Notes: a model not told the origin generated them from the letters alone. Counted from the first letter of the stretch, positions 35,195 to 46,924 are shown. The stretch is 64,000 bases of DNA from Gari tellinella (GCA_922989275.2 OV277871.1:60781848-60845847), one strand, 5' to 3'. Numbers and translations are program-made.

Positions 35195-36964
35195 TTTTTA
35201 GCTCACCTGAGCCAAAGGCTCAAGGTGAGCTATTGTGACCGCTCACCGTCCGTAGTACGTCTGTCCGTCTGTCCGTCTGTCCGTCTGTCCGTCTGTCTGT
35301 CTGTCCGTCTGTCCGTTCACTTTTACTTCAAACGACATCTCTACTGAAACCCGCCGATTGTAGGGAGAGTTCAAACTGCTTATGATGTTCCTTGGATGCT
35401 TCTCTACAGAAGTTGTTCAAAAAAAAAGGAAAAAAAGCACAAACTCTGCTTAAAAAAGCAAAAATCTTTAAAAAATCTTCTTGCCCAAAACTACTAGGCC
35501 CTAAGCTTTGATATTTGTACAGTAGAATCTCCTGGTGGATCTATCTATAGTTTGTTAAAATGAAATCCCTAGGGTCACATTTGACACCACCCTGCACAGT
35601 TTAAGTGCTGCTCTAGGCAGGTTTTACAGTATTTTTGATTTAGGCAGAACTGTATTTACCTGAGTTACCCTTAATATACTATGGGCAAATAGCCAATATT
35701 TGCAAACATTTTGGATCCAGATCAGATGCAACATAATCATAATGCTACATCTAATCTGGATCCAACCTATTTGCCACTCATTTACCAACTTAACATTTTC
35801 TAAATTGTTTTTTTGTACACTTTTCACATACAGTAGGTTTTAAGCAGACATCATTTCAGTCTGGTAAGGGTAAGCCCAAGCGTTCTAGCCACTGAGGTCA
35901 AATATTATGCAACTTTGAACTGGTAGTGGGTATCACAGAACTGGTCATGATCAGCTGAACATGTTGTCTGCTAAAGTTTAGATATGGTTCAGTCTGATTC
36001 ATACTTAGAGAAACAGGATCTGGAAGTGATCCACTGACAGTTATGTAATTATGTCTTATGCCATATTTATACATATGTTTAATATTGGTTTTGTCAGAGT
36101 TATCTGTATGTCTTTTCAATAATTCCACTTTAAACAGTCATGAAAATGTAAGATGCAAAAGTAAAGCAAAGTGTGCATTAACCCTTAGCCCGCCAAATAA
36201 ATTGTCGTCTGCTATATTTCTCGTCTGCTTCAAGTTTCAAAGTGCTTCAAAGTTGCTCAAAATTGCTGAAAATGTTGTCCGAGTGTCAAACAGCTTGGAT
36301 CCGGATGAGACGCCGAGTTACTCGGTGTCTAATCCGGATCCAAGCTGTTTGCATATAAAGCTATAGTCGTGAGTGGCAGGCTAAGGGTTAAGACACATTC
36401 TGCTTTACTTTCAACCTGCTTTAGGTGGCCACCTATTTTCAAAATTAGAAACATGCTATGGGGTAATGGGTAAAATGAAATTGCCTATTTGGAAAGAGCC
36501 TGATGAGAGGAAGTGCCATTTGCAAAGGCCATAACTCTGACATCATTGTTTTTTGAGTTATTTCCCTTTGTGATATTTTCTTGTCAAGAAGACAACTTCA
36601 GTTCTACTGATGCTATTGTAATGAAATTTTATGTATGGAAAGAAACTGATGAGAGAAAATGCCATGCACAAGGGCAGCAATATTTAGTTTTTCCCCTTTG
36701 TCATATTTTATTGTCAGGAAAATAATTCCAGTTCTGTTGACGCTAGTGAAATAATTATCATTTATTGGAAATGGAAATAGCTTGATAAGAGGATGTGTCA
36801 TGGATAAGGGTCATAAGCTTGGCAACAAAATTCACTTTTGTCATGTTTTCTTGTCTGGAAGATAACTCCATTTATAGTTATATTAAAATGTTGTCTTGCC
36901 CAGTCAACTTAGGTACAAACTTCAATGTCCTCAGGTGAGCGAATTAAGGGCCATGGCCCTCTTG
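35195..36964 (+). mobile_element. H2: hairpin-ended element, family D
   Basis: 5' hairpin CTCACCTGAGCC/GGCTCAAGGTGAG, then a (CCGTCTGT)n microsatellite at 35245-35315. The body is followed by a 3' end CAGGTGAGCGAATTAAGGG and CCATGGCCCTCTTG. The body includes a hairpin at 35701-35776 (GGATCCAGATCAGATG paired with CATCTAATCTGGATCC) and, from about 35640, is nearly collinear with H8. A fold-back MITE within it carries a nested TTAA MITE at 36182-36387. Confidence 0.75.
36182..36387. mobile_element. piggyBac-type MITE inserted in a hairpin apex
   Basis: 206 bp flanked by TTAA on both sides (36178-36181 and 36388-36391). Termini are CCCTTAGCCCGCC and GGCAGGCTAAGGG, a 13-bp inverted repeat with one mismatch. 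TTAA duplication and a CCCTT start are hallmarks of the piggyBac superfamily. Its core is a long hairpin at 36290-36354 (AACAGCTTGGATCCGGATGA and its complement). The target was the TTAA at the tip of the fold-back repeat, intact in H8 at 62074-62077, so the empty site is visible in this window. Confidence 0.8.
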
Positions 36965-38436
36965 TTTAATTTTTCACATTACATATTATTGGACTGTTAA
37001 ACAATCCGTTTTCTATGGCTATAAAGTATTGAAAATGTATTTTAATAGCATTCTTATCATTAAAGTAATTGATAGTAACCATTTAATTCATTAAGTAAAG
37101 AAATATTTATCTGATTTGGGTAACCCAAGATTAAAATTTAGTCTAGCATCACAGCTTTGAAACAGTTTAGAAAAATCAAAATGTATAAATTGAACCACTA
37201 AAATCATTTTTAGGGAGGCCTCTTGTTCCATCAACTACGGGAAGGCTTCCCTCTCCCATCATAGCCTACTGCTTTAAATTTTGTGCCACATAGTTTTAAC
37301 TTTCTGAAAGCAAATTGAACATGAAAATGAGAGCTAAAATAAACTCACACACAGATCACGGTTAGAAATTGTTTATCAAGAAACCATATATCAATCAAAT
37401 AAAGTAGACATGGCACAGAGGTAAGTTATTTACTTTATGAGTAAATCCTTTGAGCAGAGAGAGGGAGGTATTTTCATTAGGATAAGTGAAATGCCTATCC
37501 CCACCCCTCTCAAATGTCATGCCTTTAAATGTACACAACTTTAGAATGGCATGTACACATAATAATGAACAAATATTTCTTAAATATATTTATAGGGTAA
37601 CCCAAGTCCCATGCCATTTTTAAAAAAATCATTTTATGAGGCGGGGTATGTGGTCAGCCCCTGCCCCTTCATATATATAATCCTGCACCTATGCACTGGT
37701 CTGTATAAATGAAATATAGGTGTCAGAACAGGATCAGACAGGACTGGGTGTTTTCTGTGACAATGACTTTTAGTATCTGTACGATAGTTAAACTATATTC
37801 AACTGAAAAGTACTGACAACAATGATTTATTTGAATACTCTAAACTGTTAACTGAAAGCAAGGGCCAGTTATGAATTATATGTACATCTATCCTGTACGA
37901 ACAGTGTAGACTAAGATCAGAATGTTCCCATCAGAACTTCTGAACGGGATATGTACAGTATCCTTGCTAAAGCTTATATAACCAGAGTCAGTTTTTATGG
38001 TAATGCTTGACTGGAAATAGAGTATGTTCTAAATGTTTTGTATTGGATCTAGTAATACATGTCATAATTTGTAAGTGTCAGTGATACAAAATCTTATACA
38101 TACAGCTTTATAAAACAGTATAATGATAGAAAACCTAAATACCATCTCATATTTTTCTCCCTTGGATCTAACTCATACATGGACCTAACTAGAAACATAT
38201 TTTTGTGGCCTTACAATGATAATTGTAAAAGCAAAGTGCTTATCATTTACTTTGGAGTATAACAGTTTGCTGAAAGCAATTTCCATCTTTTGTTAAATAA
38301 AATCAAAATTAAGATTTATTTTTCAATCCTTGGAAAACATTAATGCTTATGACCAAGAAAATTATTTTTATATTTTTCCATTGCTTGTCATTTTCAAACA
38401 ATTTTCCAACAGTTTCAGACCTTCAAAATGCTTAAA
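36965..38436. other. FMR1 intron 2, no gene
   Basis: AT-rich, unique to the eye. A relic of the TGTAGAC-ATCAG hairpin family lies at 37895-37940. No coding signal. Confidence 0.45.
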
Positions 38437-38533
38437 ACCCAGGAGCTTCCGGGGGCCTCCGGCCCCCTGGTCCCCCGGCCAGGGCCTTGCCCTGGACCCA
38501 CTGGGGGCCCTATCGGCCCCCTAGCCCCCAGCA
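38437..38533. repeat. GC-rich island with nested palindromes
   Basis: About 97 bp of very high GC in AT-rich DNA. CCGGGGGCCTCCGGCCCCCT and CCCGGCCAGGGCCTTGCCC are near-palindromes, and it ends GGGGGCCCTATCGGCCCCC. It begins after AAACCCAGGAGCTTC. It looks like part of a dispersed repeat, not a promoter. Confidence 0.6.
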
Positions 38534-38753
38534 TAGTTTTCAGTATTTTCAGTTTTGCCAACTTTCACCCATGATTGTGTTAGATATGTATGAATGCGTT
38601 TAAATAGTGTAGATCTAAATCTATTCAGTGCAATACTGCCGTATCCTCGAGTAACGTAACTCGCAGATGCGGTGGTGCTGCGCTGACTTCGGGTTATATG
38701 TGAGAATGAAAATTTCTTTTCTTATGTTGCTAACAGGGCTGCCATTTTCAAGA

Positions 38754-39683
38754 TTTTTAGCTCACCTGGCACGAAGTGCCAAGGTGAGCTTTTAGGATCG
38801 CTGGATGTCCGTCGTCTGTCTGTCTGTCCGTCCACAATTGGTTGTGAACACTCTAGCGGCTACAAATTTCATCCGATCTTCCTGAAACTTGATGACAATG
38901 TTTGTCTTGATGAAATCTAGGCCAAGTTTGAATGTGGGTCATGTCGGGTCAAAAACTAGGTCACTAGGTCAAATCATAGAAAAACATTGTGAACACTCTA
39001 GAGGCTACAAATCTCATTGGATCTTAATGAAACTTGGTCAGAATGTTTGCCTCATTGATATCTAGGTCAAGTTCGAATGTAGGTCATGTCCGGTCAAAAA
39101 CTAGGTCACTAGGTCAAATCATAGAAAAACCTTGTGAACACTCTAGAGGCTACAAATCTCATTGGATCTTGATGAAACTTTATCAGAATGTTTGTTTTAT
39201 TGATATCTAGGTCAAGTTTTAATATGGGTCATGTCCGGTCAAAAACTAGGTCACTAGGTCAAATCATAGAAAAACCTTGTGAACACTCTTGAGGCTACAA
39301 ATCTCATTGGATCTTGATGAAACTTGGTCAGAATGTTTGTCTCATTGATATCTAGGTCAAGTTCGAATGTGGGTCATGTCCGGTCAAAAACTAGGTCACT
39401 AGGTCAAATCATAGAAAAACCTTGTTAACACTCTAGAGGCTTCAAATCTCATTGGATCTTGGTGAAATTTGGTCAGAATGTTTGTCGCATTGATATCTAG
39501 GTCAAGTTTGAATATGGGTCATGTCCGGTCAAAAACTAGGTCACTAGGTCAAATCATTGGAAAATCTTGTTTACACTCTAGAGGTTGATTGTGGGTATAC
39601 ATGTCCAGTCATAATCTAGGTCACTATAGGTCAAGTTTGCCAATGTGAACCAGGTGAGCGATTTAGGGCCATAATGGCCCTTG
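38754..39683 (+). mobile_element. H3: hairpin-ended element, family B (145-bp array)
   Basis: The 5' hairpin is CTCACCTGGCAC GAA GTGCCAAGGTGAG, and a (TCTG/TCCG) microsatellite follows at about 38812-38832. A tandem array of 145-bp units (AAATCATAGA at 38971, 39116, 39261, 39406) has consensus words GAACACTCTAGAGGCTACAA and AAAAACTAGGTCACTAGGTC. The 3' end is CAGGTGAGCGATTTAGGGCC and ATAATGGCCCTTG. Same subfamily as H6. Confidence 0.8.
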
Positions 39684-39990
39684 TTCCAAAATTCTTTGGA
39701 TTTTTATACTAGCAGAGTGTAGCTTAAGGTGGTTCGCGTGTCAGCTTATTCTGTGTCAGAATTCTTTGAAACCTTGATTAAATTGAAATATACCATATGG
39801 AGAGTGAAAAATCGTTAATATAAAAAAAAGTTACAGTGCCGTTTTTTTCTGAGAGGACCTTTTGTCGATAAAAGCTCCTATTTTAATAAACAGGAATAAT
39901 TTCTTTATAAAATGATATAACTCAATAATTTCTGTACATTCAAGTAAACTGTACATAGACTATAAGATAGTGGGCAAACAAAAGTATTTC

Positions 39991-40220
39991 ATAACATATT
40001 TTCTGGAAATATCAATATTTTAAAAAAGTCAAATTCTGAAAATCTCAAATTGCAAAAAATCTAGCTGTTTAACATACACTAATTTTACTCTTATTAGATA
40101 GATAGATAACATATTTTCTGGAAATATCAATATTTTAAAAAAGTCAAATTCTGAAAATCTCAAATTACAAAAAATCTAGCTGTTTAACATACACTAATTT
40201 TACTCTTATTAGATAGATAT
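39991..40220. repeat. Two 115-bp tandem copies
   Basis: ATAACATATTTTCTGGAAAT begins both copies (39991 and 40106). They run to TTATTAGATAGATA and are almost identical, hence a recent duplication. Confidence 0.85.
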
Positions 40221-40377
40221 AACTTAATTCTACTAGTCACAAAAATTTAATGAAAATCTACTGTGGAATTTGCATTTTATACATGATTTCCTGAAATTCT
40301 GACAAAATGTTAATATAAAACGAGTAACCTCCCTTGAGTTCAACTTTAAAATGCCGTCAGCTCTAAATAATACCTTA

Positions 40378-42291
40378 GGCCTAAAAAAAAAATATGTGTG
40401 TTTCTGGTTTCACCCTCTCAAAATTTTAGGGTAGGTCGGTAGGAAAAAGTTTTTATTTTTTAAAAAGTTTTATATAGGGCATATATGCGATTTTTTTTAC
40501 AATCAAGGATGGGTTTATTTGACAAATAATGACCTTGCTCTTGTTGTATTCAACATTGAAAGTGTCTGAAATGATTTATCTTGAAAACCATTGCATCAAA
40601 TAAAATCCAGTATTATATTTTAATAAATCATGTGGTGTGTTTGCTTTTAATACAAGCCTTTTTCCTTCTGTAACGGGTGCCGAATAATGGCCCCTTCCCC
40701 TCCAGTATCTTTTTTCCCTCACCAAAAAAACTTTTCCAGGAAAAAAAAAAAAAAATTAATTTTTTTTTTAAATTTCTTTTTAGCTCACCTGAGCACAAAG
40801 TGCTCAAGGTGAGCTTTTGTGGTCAGTCTTTGTCCGGCGTCCGTCGTTATGCGTTGTGCGTCGTGTGTTGTGCGTCAACAATTTCTTCAAACATCTTCTT
40901 CTCCAAAACCACTGGCTGGATTGCAACCAAACTTCACAGGAATGTTCCTTGGGTCAAGCTCTTTCAAAGTTGTTCAAAGAATTTGAAACAATGCAGAACT
41001 CTGGTTGCCATGGCAACCAAAGTGCAAAAATGAGGAAATCTTAAAAAATCTTCTTGTCAAAAACCAATAGGGCCAGAGCTTAGATATTTGGCACATAGCA
41101 TCATCTACAGGTTTTCTATCAAAGTTGTTCAAATTTTGCCCCTGGGGTCAAAATTGACCCCGCCCCGGGGGTCACCGTTTTACATAGAGTTATATAGTGA
41201 AAAGTTCAAACATCTTTTTCTCTGAAACCAATATGACCAGAGCTTTGATATTTGGCATGGTATAACTTCTAGAGGTATTTGACATATGTTGTTGAATTGG
41301 TCCCGGTCTGTTGCATATCTGGATCACCTGAGCTAAAAATAGATTTTTTCAATGAGAACTTAAAAAATCTTCTTGTCTGAAACCATAGTACACTAAGCTT
41401 AGATATTTTGAACATAGCATCGTATACAAGTCCTCTATCAAAGTTGTTCAAATTTTGTCCCTGGGGTCAAAATTGGCCCCGCCCCGGGGATCACAGTTTT
41501 ACATAGAGTTATATAGTGAAATGTTCAAACATGTTTTTCTCTGAAACCAATATGACCAGAGCTTTGATATTTGGCATGGTATAATTTCTAGAAGTCCTTC
41601 ATATATATTGTTGAATTGGTTTCAGTCTGTTGCATATCTGGGTCACCGGAGCTAAAAATAGATTTTTTTCAAAGAAAACTTCAAAAATCTTCTTGTCTGA
41701 AACCATAGTACACTGAGTTTAGATATTTTGCACATAGCATCGTCTACAGGTCCTCTATCCAAATTGTTCAAGTTTTACCCCTGGGGTCAAAATTGGCCCC
41801 ACCCGGGGGTCACCGTTTTACATAAAGTTACATAGTGAAATGTTCAAACATCTTTTACTCAGAAACCAATATGGCCAGAGCTTTGATACTTGGCATGGTG
41901 TAACTTCTAGAGGTCCTTCACATATATTGATGAATTAGTTCTGGTCTGTTGCATATCTGGGTCACCGGAGCTAAAAATAGATTTTTTCAATGAAATTTTC
42001 AAAAATCTTCTTGTCTGAAACCATAGTACACTGAGTTTAGATATTTTGCACATAACATCATCTACAGGTCCTCTATCAAAGTTGTTCAAATTTTGCCCCG
42101 CCCTTGGGGTCACCTTTTACAAATCTTCTTTTCTGAAATCAAGTGACACATCCTAGTGTCACCATGGACAGGTGAGCGATCAAGGGCCATTCTGGCCCTC
42201 TTGTTTTAATTTTCCTTTAAAAACTTTAGGGTCGGGGGTAAAAAATAGGGTCGGTCGGGAAACCAGAAACACATCTTTTTTTTTTAAGCCT
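40378..42291. mobile_element. TTA-flanked Harbinger-like element carrying H4 (middle nest)
   Basis: TTA at 40375-40377 and 42292-42294 flank inverted ends: GGCCTAAAAAAAAAATATGT and GTTTCTGGTTT on the left, AAACCAGAAACACAT and TTTTTAAGCC on the right. A 3-bp TTA/TWA duplication with GGC-type ends suggests PIF/Harbinger. No transposase. Almost all of its interior is the later insertion H4. Confidence 0.65.
40776..42203 (+). mobile_element. H4: hairpin-ended element, family A (inner nest)
   Basis: 5' hairpin CTCACCTGAGCAC AAA GTGCTCAAGGTGAG, a CGTCGT/GTGCGT microsatellite-like leader, and GGTTGCCATGGCAACC at about 41003. About three tandem units of roughly 300-350 bp follow (TTTTACATAGAGTTATATAG, AAAAATAGATTTTTTC and CCCCTGGGGTCAAAATTG repeat). 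The 3' end is CAGGTGAGCGATCAAGGGCC and ATTCTGGCCCTCTTG. Confidence 0.8.
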
Positions 42292-42499
42292 TAAGTCAAA
42301 CCTGTTATAAGGGACCATTGAATACGGTAGCCTGTAGATCTTTTAAGGCAGGTGACTGATTAATGCATAACAAAAGTAATGCGTAAAAGCTCCTTTAGGA
42401 TCTATCTTTTAGCATTACCTTTGTCCTTTGTTAAGCTGCCATCTGTCATATAGGCTATAATCCTCACAAATTTAGCTGTCACATGACTATACTTGCATC

Positions 42500-42674
42500 T
42501 GATATTATTCATTATTACGTGACTAAACATAGCCTGTCCTTTGATCACTGCGTTATGGATTGACTAGTCACTAAAATCGGACAATTTGTTAAAAAAAAAG
42601 TTTTGAAGCGAGTGGGAATCGAACCTAGAACATTTGGATTGCTAGTCAATCACCGTATCAACTGCGCTAACAGA
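42500..42674 (-). ncRNA. tRNA-derived SINE, copy 1
   Basis: Minus strand: head TAGCGCAGTTGATACGGTG (A box), anticodon loop CTAGCAA (AGC, Ala-like), and B box GGTTCGATTCC, followed by a body TTGTCCGATTTTAGTGACTA and GTCAATCCATAACGCAGTGA. Head and body both match 56485-56690, so this is a SINE family, not a lone tRNA. Confidence 0.7.
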
Positions 42675-42823
42675 GAAGACACTGAAGCAGTTCAAACTTT
42701 TCTTTATCTACATTTTCTACTATAAGCACGTGCCGCAAAGATCAGGTGAAAGTCATCAGCATTTCCGGAACTCGAAATGCGGCCCGCCCGCTGTCGAACC
42801 ACCTTAAACCGAGTTGAGGGTGA

Positions 42824-43199
42824 AGCCGATTGCGCCTTAAGGCGCATTCTGCTTTACTTTCAATCTGCTTTAAGTAATCACGTTTAAACATGCCTTGTAT
42901 CTCGTAATTTTAGTACCATCAGTTTTATGTTATTATGTATATAGCTTGTATGCTTAAGTCAAATAAAACATCTGTTCTGTTCTGTTCTGTTCTATATTAC
43001 AGTTTCTGCATGCAACTTTTGTCTGATCTACTGTGTCGTTTTGCTTGACGAAGCCAAAGTGCTGCCAAACTGCAGCTTTACCTTTCTTGTTGTCAACAAT
43101 TTCTACTTCGTCTGCCATTTTCACTAGTTTCAGTTTACACTAAGATCGAATGGAATGCCGGCGTCTCGTTTTCGAGAACCAGTATTCAAATTAGTTCAA
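42824..43199. other. FMR1 intron 2; half of a fold-back repeat
   Basis: GCGCCTTAAGGCGCATTCTG with CTTTACTTTCAATCTGCTTT is one arm of the TTAA-apex fold-back family. A TTCTG(TTCTG) microsatellite lies at 42973-42993. No gene. Confidence 0.5.
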
Positions 43200-45315
43200 T
43201 TTTTAGCTCACGAGCTGTTGTGATCGCCCGCCGTCCGTCGTCCGTCTGTCCGGGCTTACAGGAGCTACCTTATGGGGTCCGTTTCGGTCATTAAACTGGC
43301 CAGTTAGTGATTGTGGGGTTGAAAGAGAGTATTGTGGGGTTCAAAATCACGCATGTGGGTTTAGGGTTAGGGTTTATATAGCAAAAAACCCCACAACAAC
43401 CGTCTCCTAAGAACGTCCGTCTGTCCATCTGTCCGTCCGTTCAAATTTTACTTCAAGCAACATCTCCTCTGAAACCGCGAGTTTGAGGGAAAAACTAAAT
43501 TGCTGATGGTGTTCCTTGGATGCTTCTCTACAGAAATTATTAAAATAAAATTCAAATGTTGACTACTTATTGAAATTTATTAAAAAAAGTGAAAAACTTT
43601 AAACAAGTTTTTTGTAAAAAACCACTGTTCCCACACCTTAGATATTGCAGGAATAGTATCTTCTACTAAATCACTTTCAAAATTGTAAAAAATCAAAACC
43701 CTAGTGTCAAATTTGACTCAACCCTGGCCGTATCAGTGCTTTTTGATGCAGGTCTGACAGTAAAAACTCTCTAATGATCCGTTTTTATACAGACCCATTG
43801 TATCTTCCAGGCTAAGAAGCTACCCTTATACTAAATGCAACATTTTTGCAAACAGTTTGGATCCAGGTCAGATGCCACATAATGCAGCATCTAATCTGGA
43901 TCTAAACTATTTGCCACTCATTTACATATTTTCTTATATTTAGAAAATATAAGTTATTATTAGCTACATATTTCACATACAAACATTTGGAGCAGACAAC
44001 AGTTCAGCATGATAATAGTCATTTCTCCCTGAGACCGTCTCTTATTGCATAACTGACCCATAGCTAGCTCTGAACTCAGGTCACTGAGATACATAGCAGA
44101 AATGATGATGTCTGCTATTTTATGCTCAAGCACAACTTAGTTCAAGGCATATTACTTTTGGTCTGTCTGTTTGTTTGTTTGTTTATCTTTCTGTCTATCA
44201 GTCCACAATTAATTCTTGGCCATAAACAGTATGGATCCAGGTCAGATGCCACATAATGCTGCATCTAATCTGGATCCAAACTATTTGCCACTCATTTACA
44301 TATAGTTTCTTATATTTAGAAAATGTAAATAATGATATTTATTAACCTATTAACCCATACATATTCCTTTTTATGTCTTTAATTTATTCTTCTACAGAAG
44401 AAAATAATTTCACTTTATACAGTCGATCATTGTTGTCTTTAACAATTGCTTCAAATGACATCTCCTCATATACCGCTGAAAAGATTTCAACCAAACTTTA
44501 CACGAATGTTCCTTGGGTCAAGTTGTTTCAAAATTATACAAAGAATTAAAAACAATGTAGAACTCTGGTTGCCATGGCAACCAAGTGAAAAAATAAGGAA
44601 ATCTTAAAAAATCTTCTTGTCTGAAACTACAAGGGCCAGATCTTAGACATTTGTCACATAGCATCATCTACAGGTCCTCTATCAAGTTTGTACAAACTAT
44701 GCCCCTGGGGTCAAAATTGGCCCCGCCCCGGGGGTCACAGTTTTACATAGAGTTATATAGTGAAATTTTCAAACGTCTTCTCCTCTGAAACTAATATGGC
44801 CAGAGCTTTGATATCTGGCATGGTGACACTTTTAGATGTCCTATACCAATAAGGTTCAAATGGTTCTGGTCGATTGCATATCATCTACAGGTCCTCTATC
44901 AAGTTTGTACAAATTATGCGCCTGGGGTCAAAATTAGCCCCACCCGGGGGTCACAGTTTTCAAACGTCTTCTTTTCTGAAGCTAATACAGCCAGAGCTTT
45001 GATATTCGGCATGGTGTTACTTCTAGATGTCCTTTATCTATTTTGTTCAAATGGTTCCAGTCTGTTGCATATGTAGGTCACAGGAGCTAAAAATAGATTT
45101 TTTCAATGGAAACTTAAAAAAAATCTTCATGTCTAGAACCCTAGTACCCTGATCTTAGATATTTGGAACATAGCATCATCTACAGGTCCTCTATTAAGAT
45201 TGTTCAAATTATGCCCCTCGGGTAAAATATGACCCCGTCCTGGACATAAATCATTATCTCCATTTTGATGTACAGCTATTCTCAGGTGAGCGACATATGC
45301 CACATGGGGCTCTTG
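43200..45315 (+). mobile_element. H5: composite hairpin-ended element (families D and A)
   Basis: Starts TTTTTAGCTCACGAGCTGTT with a truncated 5' hairpin, then a (GTCC)n leader broken by a 160-bp insert. Family D body with two GGATCCAGGTCAGATGCCAC hairpins (43847-43922 and 44221-44290), then family A words including GGTTGCCATGGCAACC at about 44568. The 3' end is CTCAGGTGAGCGA ... GGGGCTCTTG, with a degenerate hairpin. It looks like a fusion of two elements. Confidence 0.65.
43248..43408. repeat. Insert inside the H5 microsatellite
   Basis: The GTCCGTCTGTCCG tract is interrupted by about 160 bp containing three TGTGGGGTT-type words followed by the complementary AAACCCCACAAC, and resumes at AGAACGTCCGTCTGTCC. 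It contains a short GGGTTTAGGGTTAGGGTTT. The counterpart in H6 is at 50509-50654. Confidence 0.6.
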
Positions 45316-45914
45316 TTTACAGTCTGATGACTAATCTAAAATGATTTAATGTAAGGGGAAAAGACGTTTATAAGTTACGAACTAAATTAATTAAATGGTA
45401 AATGATTCTAAGTCATTGATTCTCATTTCCGAATTTTCCATCCGGTCTCGGCCTTTACCATCACGTGATCATATCGTCTGAAAGCTTTACGGTAAACTAA
45501 TAAGAGAGAAATACAAGCGTTTGTCGATTGATTTTAACAAACAAATAATTAGTCAAATCAGCTGATTCCGACAAAAGAGTTTTCCACTAAAAGTAAAGTA
45601 TCACTATCGTAACTATCGATAGTTGTAGTAACTATCGGCAATAGTATCGACTTTCAAAAATGTTATCGACTTATTGCTATCGGAGCCGGTACTATTGCAA
45701 TAGTTCGATAGGTCGACCTATCGTTACACCTCTACATAAGGTACATTCTGCTTTACTTTCAGCCTGCTTTAAGTTTAGCTACCATATGCAAGACTAAAGA
45801 AAACAATTTTTACAGTGTACATTCATATCTTCAGTGGAGGAATAAATGAAATGTGTTAAAATGTGTATCTATTGAGTTGTGGGTTAAATTATATTCTGGT
45901 TGTTTGAATTTCAG
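45316..45914. other. End of FMR1 intron 2
   Basis: Contains ACTATCGATAGT and many TATCG/CGATA words at 45600-45725, possibly the tip of a DNA transposon. Also half of a fold-back repeat at 45736-45775 (ACATTCTGCTTTACTTTCAG). The intron ends GTTTGAATTTCAG at 45914. Confidence 0.5.
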
Positions 45915-46011
45915 TTGGCAGCCCCAAAGACGTGTTAAATTTTCTGAAGTGCGACCTCCAGCCCCAAAGACACAAGACAAAGCTGATATCAAGGAAGGAG
46001 AACAAGTAGAG
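45915..46011 (+). CDS. FMR1: FMR1/FXR family protein, coding exon 3
   Basis: A 97-nt exon between TTTCAG and GTGGGT. The first base completes the Asp codon begun in exon 2; the exon then reads WQPQRRVKFSEVRPPAPKTQ and ends KEGEQVE (residue 67). FMRP has the same WQP-x-R-x-(I/V)-x-F-x-(D/E)-V-R-x-P-P start and a D/E-EVE end here. It finishes Tudor 1 and enters the linker to Tudor 2. Human exon 3 is, from memory, 94 nt with the same boundaries. The next exon should begin with a VYSRAN-like peptide plus a WWLAKV block. I saw none up to 64000, so exon 4 must lie beyond the window. Confidence 0.94.
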
Positions 46012-46179
46012 GTGGGTGATTTTCTCTTGTTTACAGCACCCTCAGACAGGGCTCTAGATAAGACGGTCCTGGGAGTACAGTGAACAACATCCAACATTTT
46101 CTCACTCACTTCACAGCCAAATTCTATGGTGTTACTACTCATTAGATTTGTCTTGAAAAGACCATTCAAATGAGTAATT

Positions 46180-46826
46180 CAGTGTTGTGCCTAGGGTGTG
46201 GCATTGCGGGAATCTCGCATATTTTTCATGATTGTCCCTTAAAAATTCGCCTTGCGCAGGCAAATGGGCTCGCTGTGAAAAAATCGCATTTTCTGCAATT
46301 TCCACTAGTTTCAGCTCCATTCTGGCCCCATTCCAGAGAAAAGAGAGATCACAAAGGGAGTTTAATCTTAGTATTGAAAATAGACTGCGCGTATAATATA
46401 CGTGAAGAATATCTGCATATACAATCGGTATGTAAACCAGTCTGTTCCGCTTAGTAATAATGGCATTGAAATATATGCGCTTGACAGATTTTCTATCAGA
46501 TTAAAATAGACAACTAGCAGACGATGCTTTGTTTAAACAAAGTGTTGAGGAAACTCCTTCAACATTGTCTGAACCAAGACAATCGCTACCACATATTTAA
46601 AAAGACAAAAATCAAATATCCCGTCATGTAAACAGCCTTATAGGACTCTACGATACGAGATACAGAGACAGTTAAAGACCGTAAACTGTATTCTAATTAA
46701 AAAGTAGGTCTATTGTATTTTAAAGTTTTTTTAGTGTGACCCCAAAAAATATCAAATGTCCCCCTGAAATTTTGGCAGGGGGATTACATGGTGACCCCCA
46801 AAATTTTGGACCTAGGCACAACACTG
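46180..46826. mobile_element. hAT-like MITE with CAGTGTTGTGCCTAGG ends
   Basis: Termini CAGTGTTGTGCCTAGG and CCTAGGCACAACACTG are perfect 16-bp inverted repeats with a hAT-style CAGTG start. Flanks share GTAAT (GTAATT at 46174-46179, GTAATG at 46827-46832), shorter than the usual 8-bp hAT duplication. No transposase. It sits about 170 bp downstream of FMR1 exon 3. Confidence 0.7.
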
Positions 46827-46924
46827 GTAATGACACCATAGGGGTTAATGCAGAAATACATGTACACAACTTTTACCTTGTCCATACATTTGGAATTGCA
46901 TAGGATAGACACTTTATATATGGT

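Larger units (their letters stand above)
39728..42803. mobile_element. TTAA-flanked element with GGTGGTTCG termini (outer nest)
   Basis: TTAA at 39724-39727 and 42804-42807 flank termini GGTGGTTCG(CG) and CGAACCACC, a 9-bp perfect inverted repeat. Superfamilies with TTAA duplications are piggyBac and Kolobok; the GG start differs from piggyBac CCCTT. The interior has a 115-bp tandem duplication (39991-40220), the nested element 40378-42291 and a tRNA-like SINE. No transposase is visible, so it is non-autonomous and enlarged by insertions. Confidence 0.65.

Noticed and set aside
43355..43380. Telomere-like GGGTTAGGGTTT
   Set aside because: Only about two imperfect units inside a structured insert; not an interstitial telomere.
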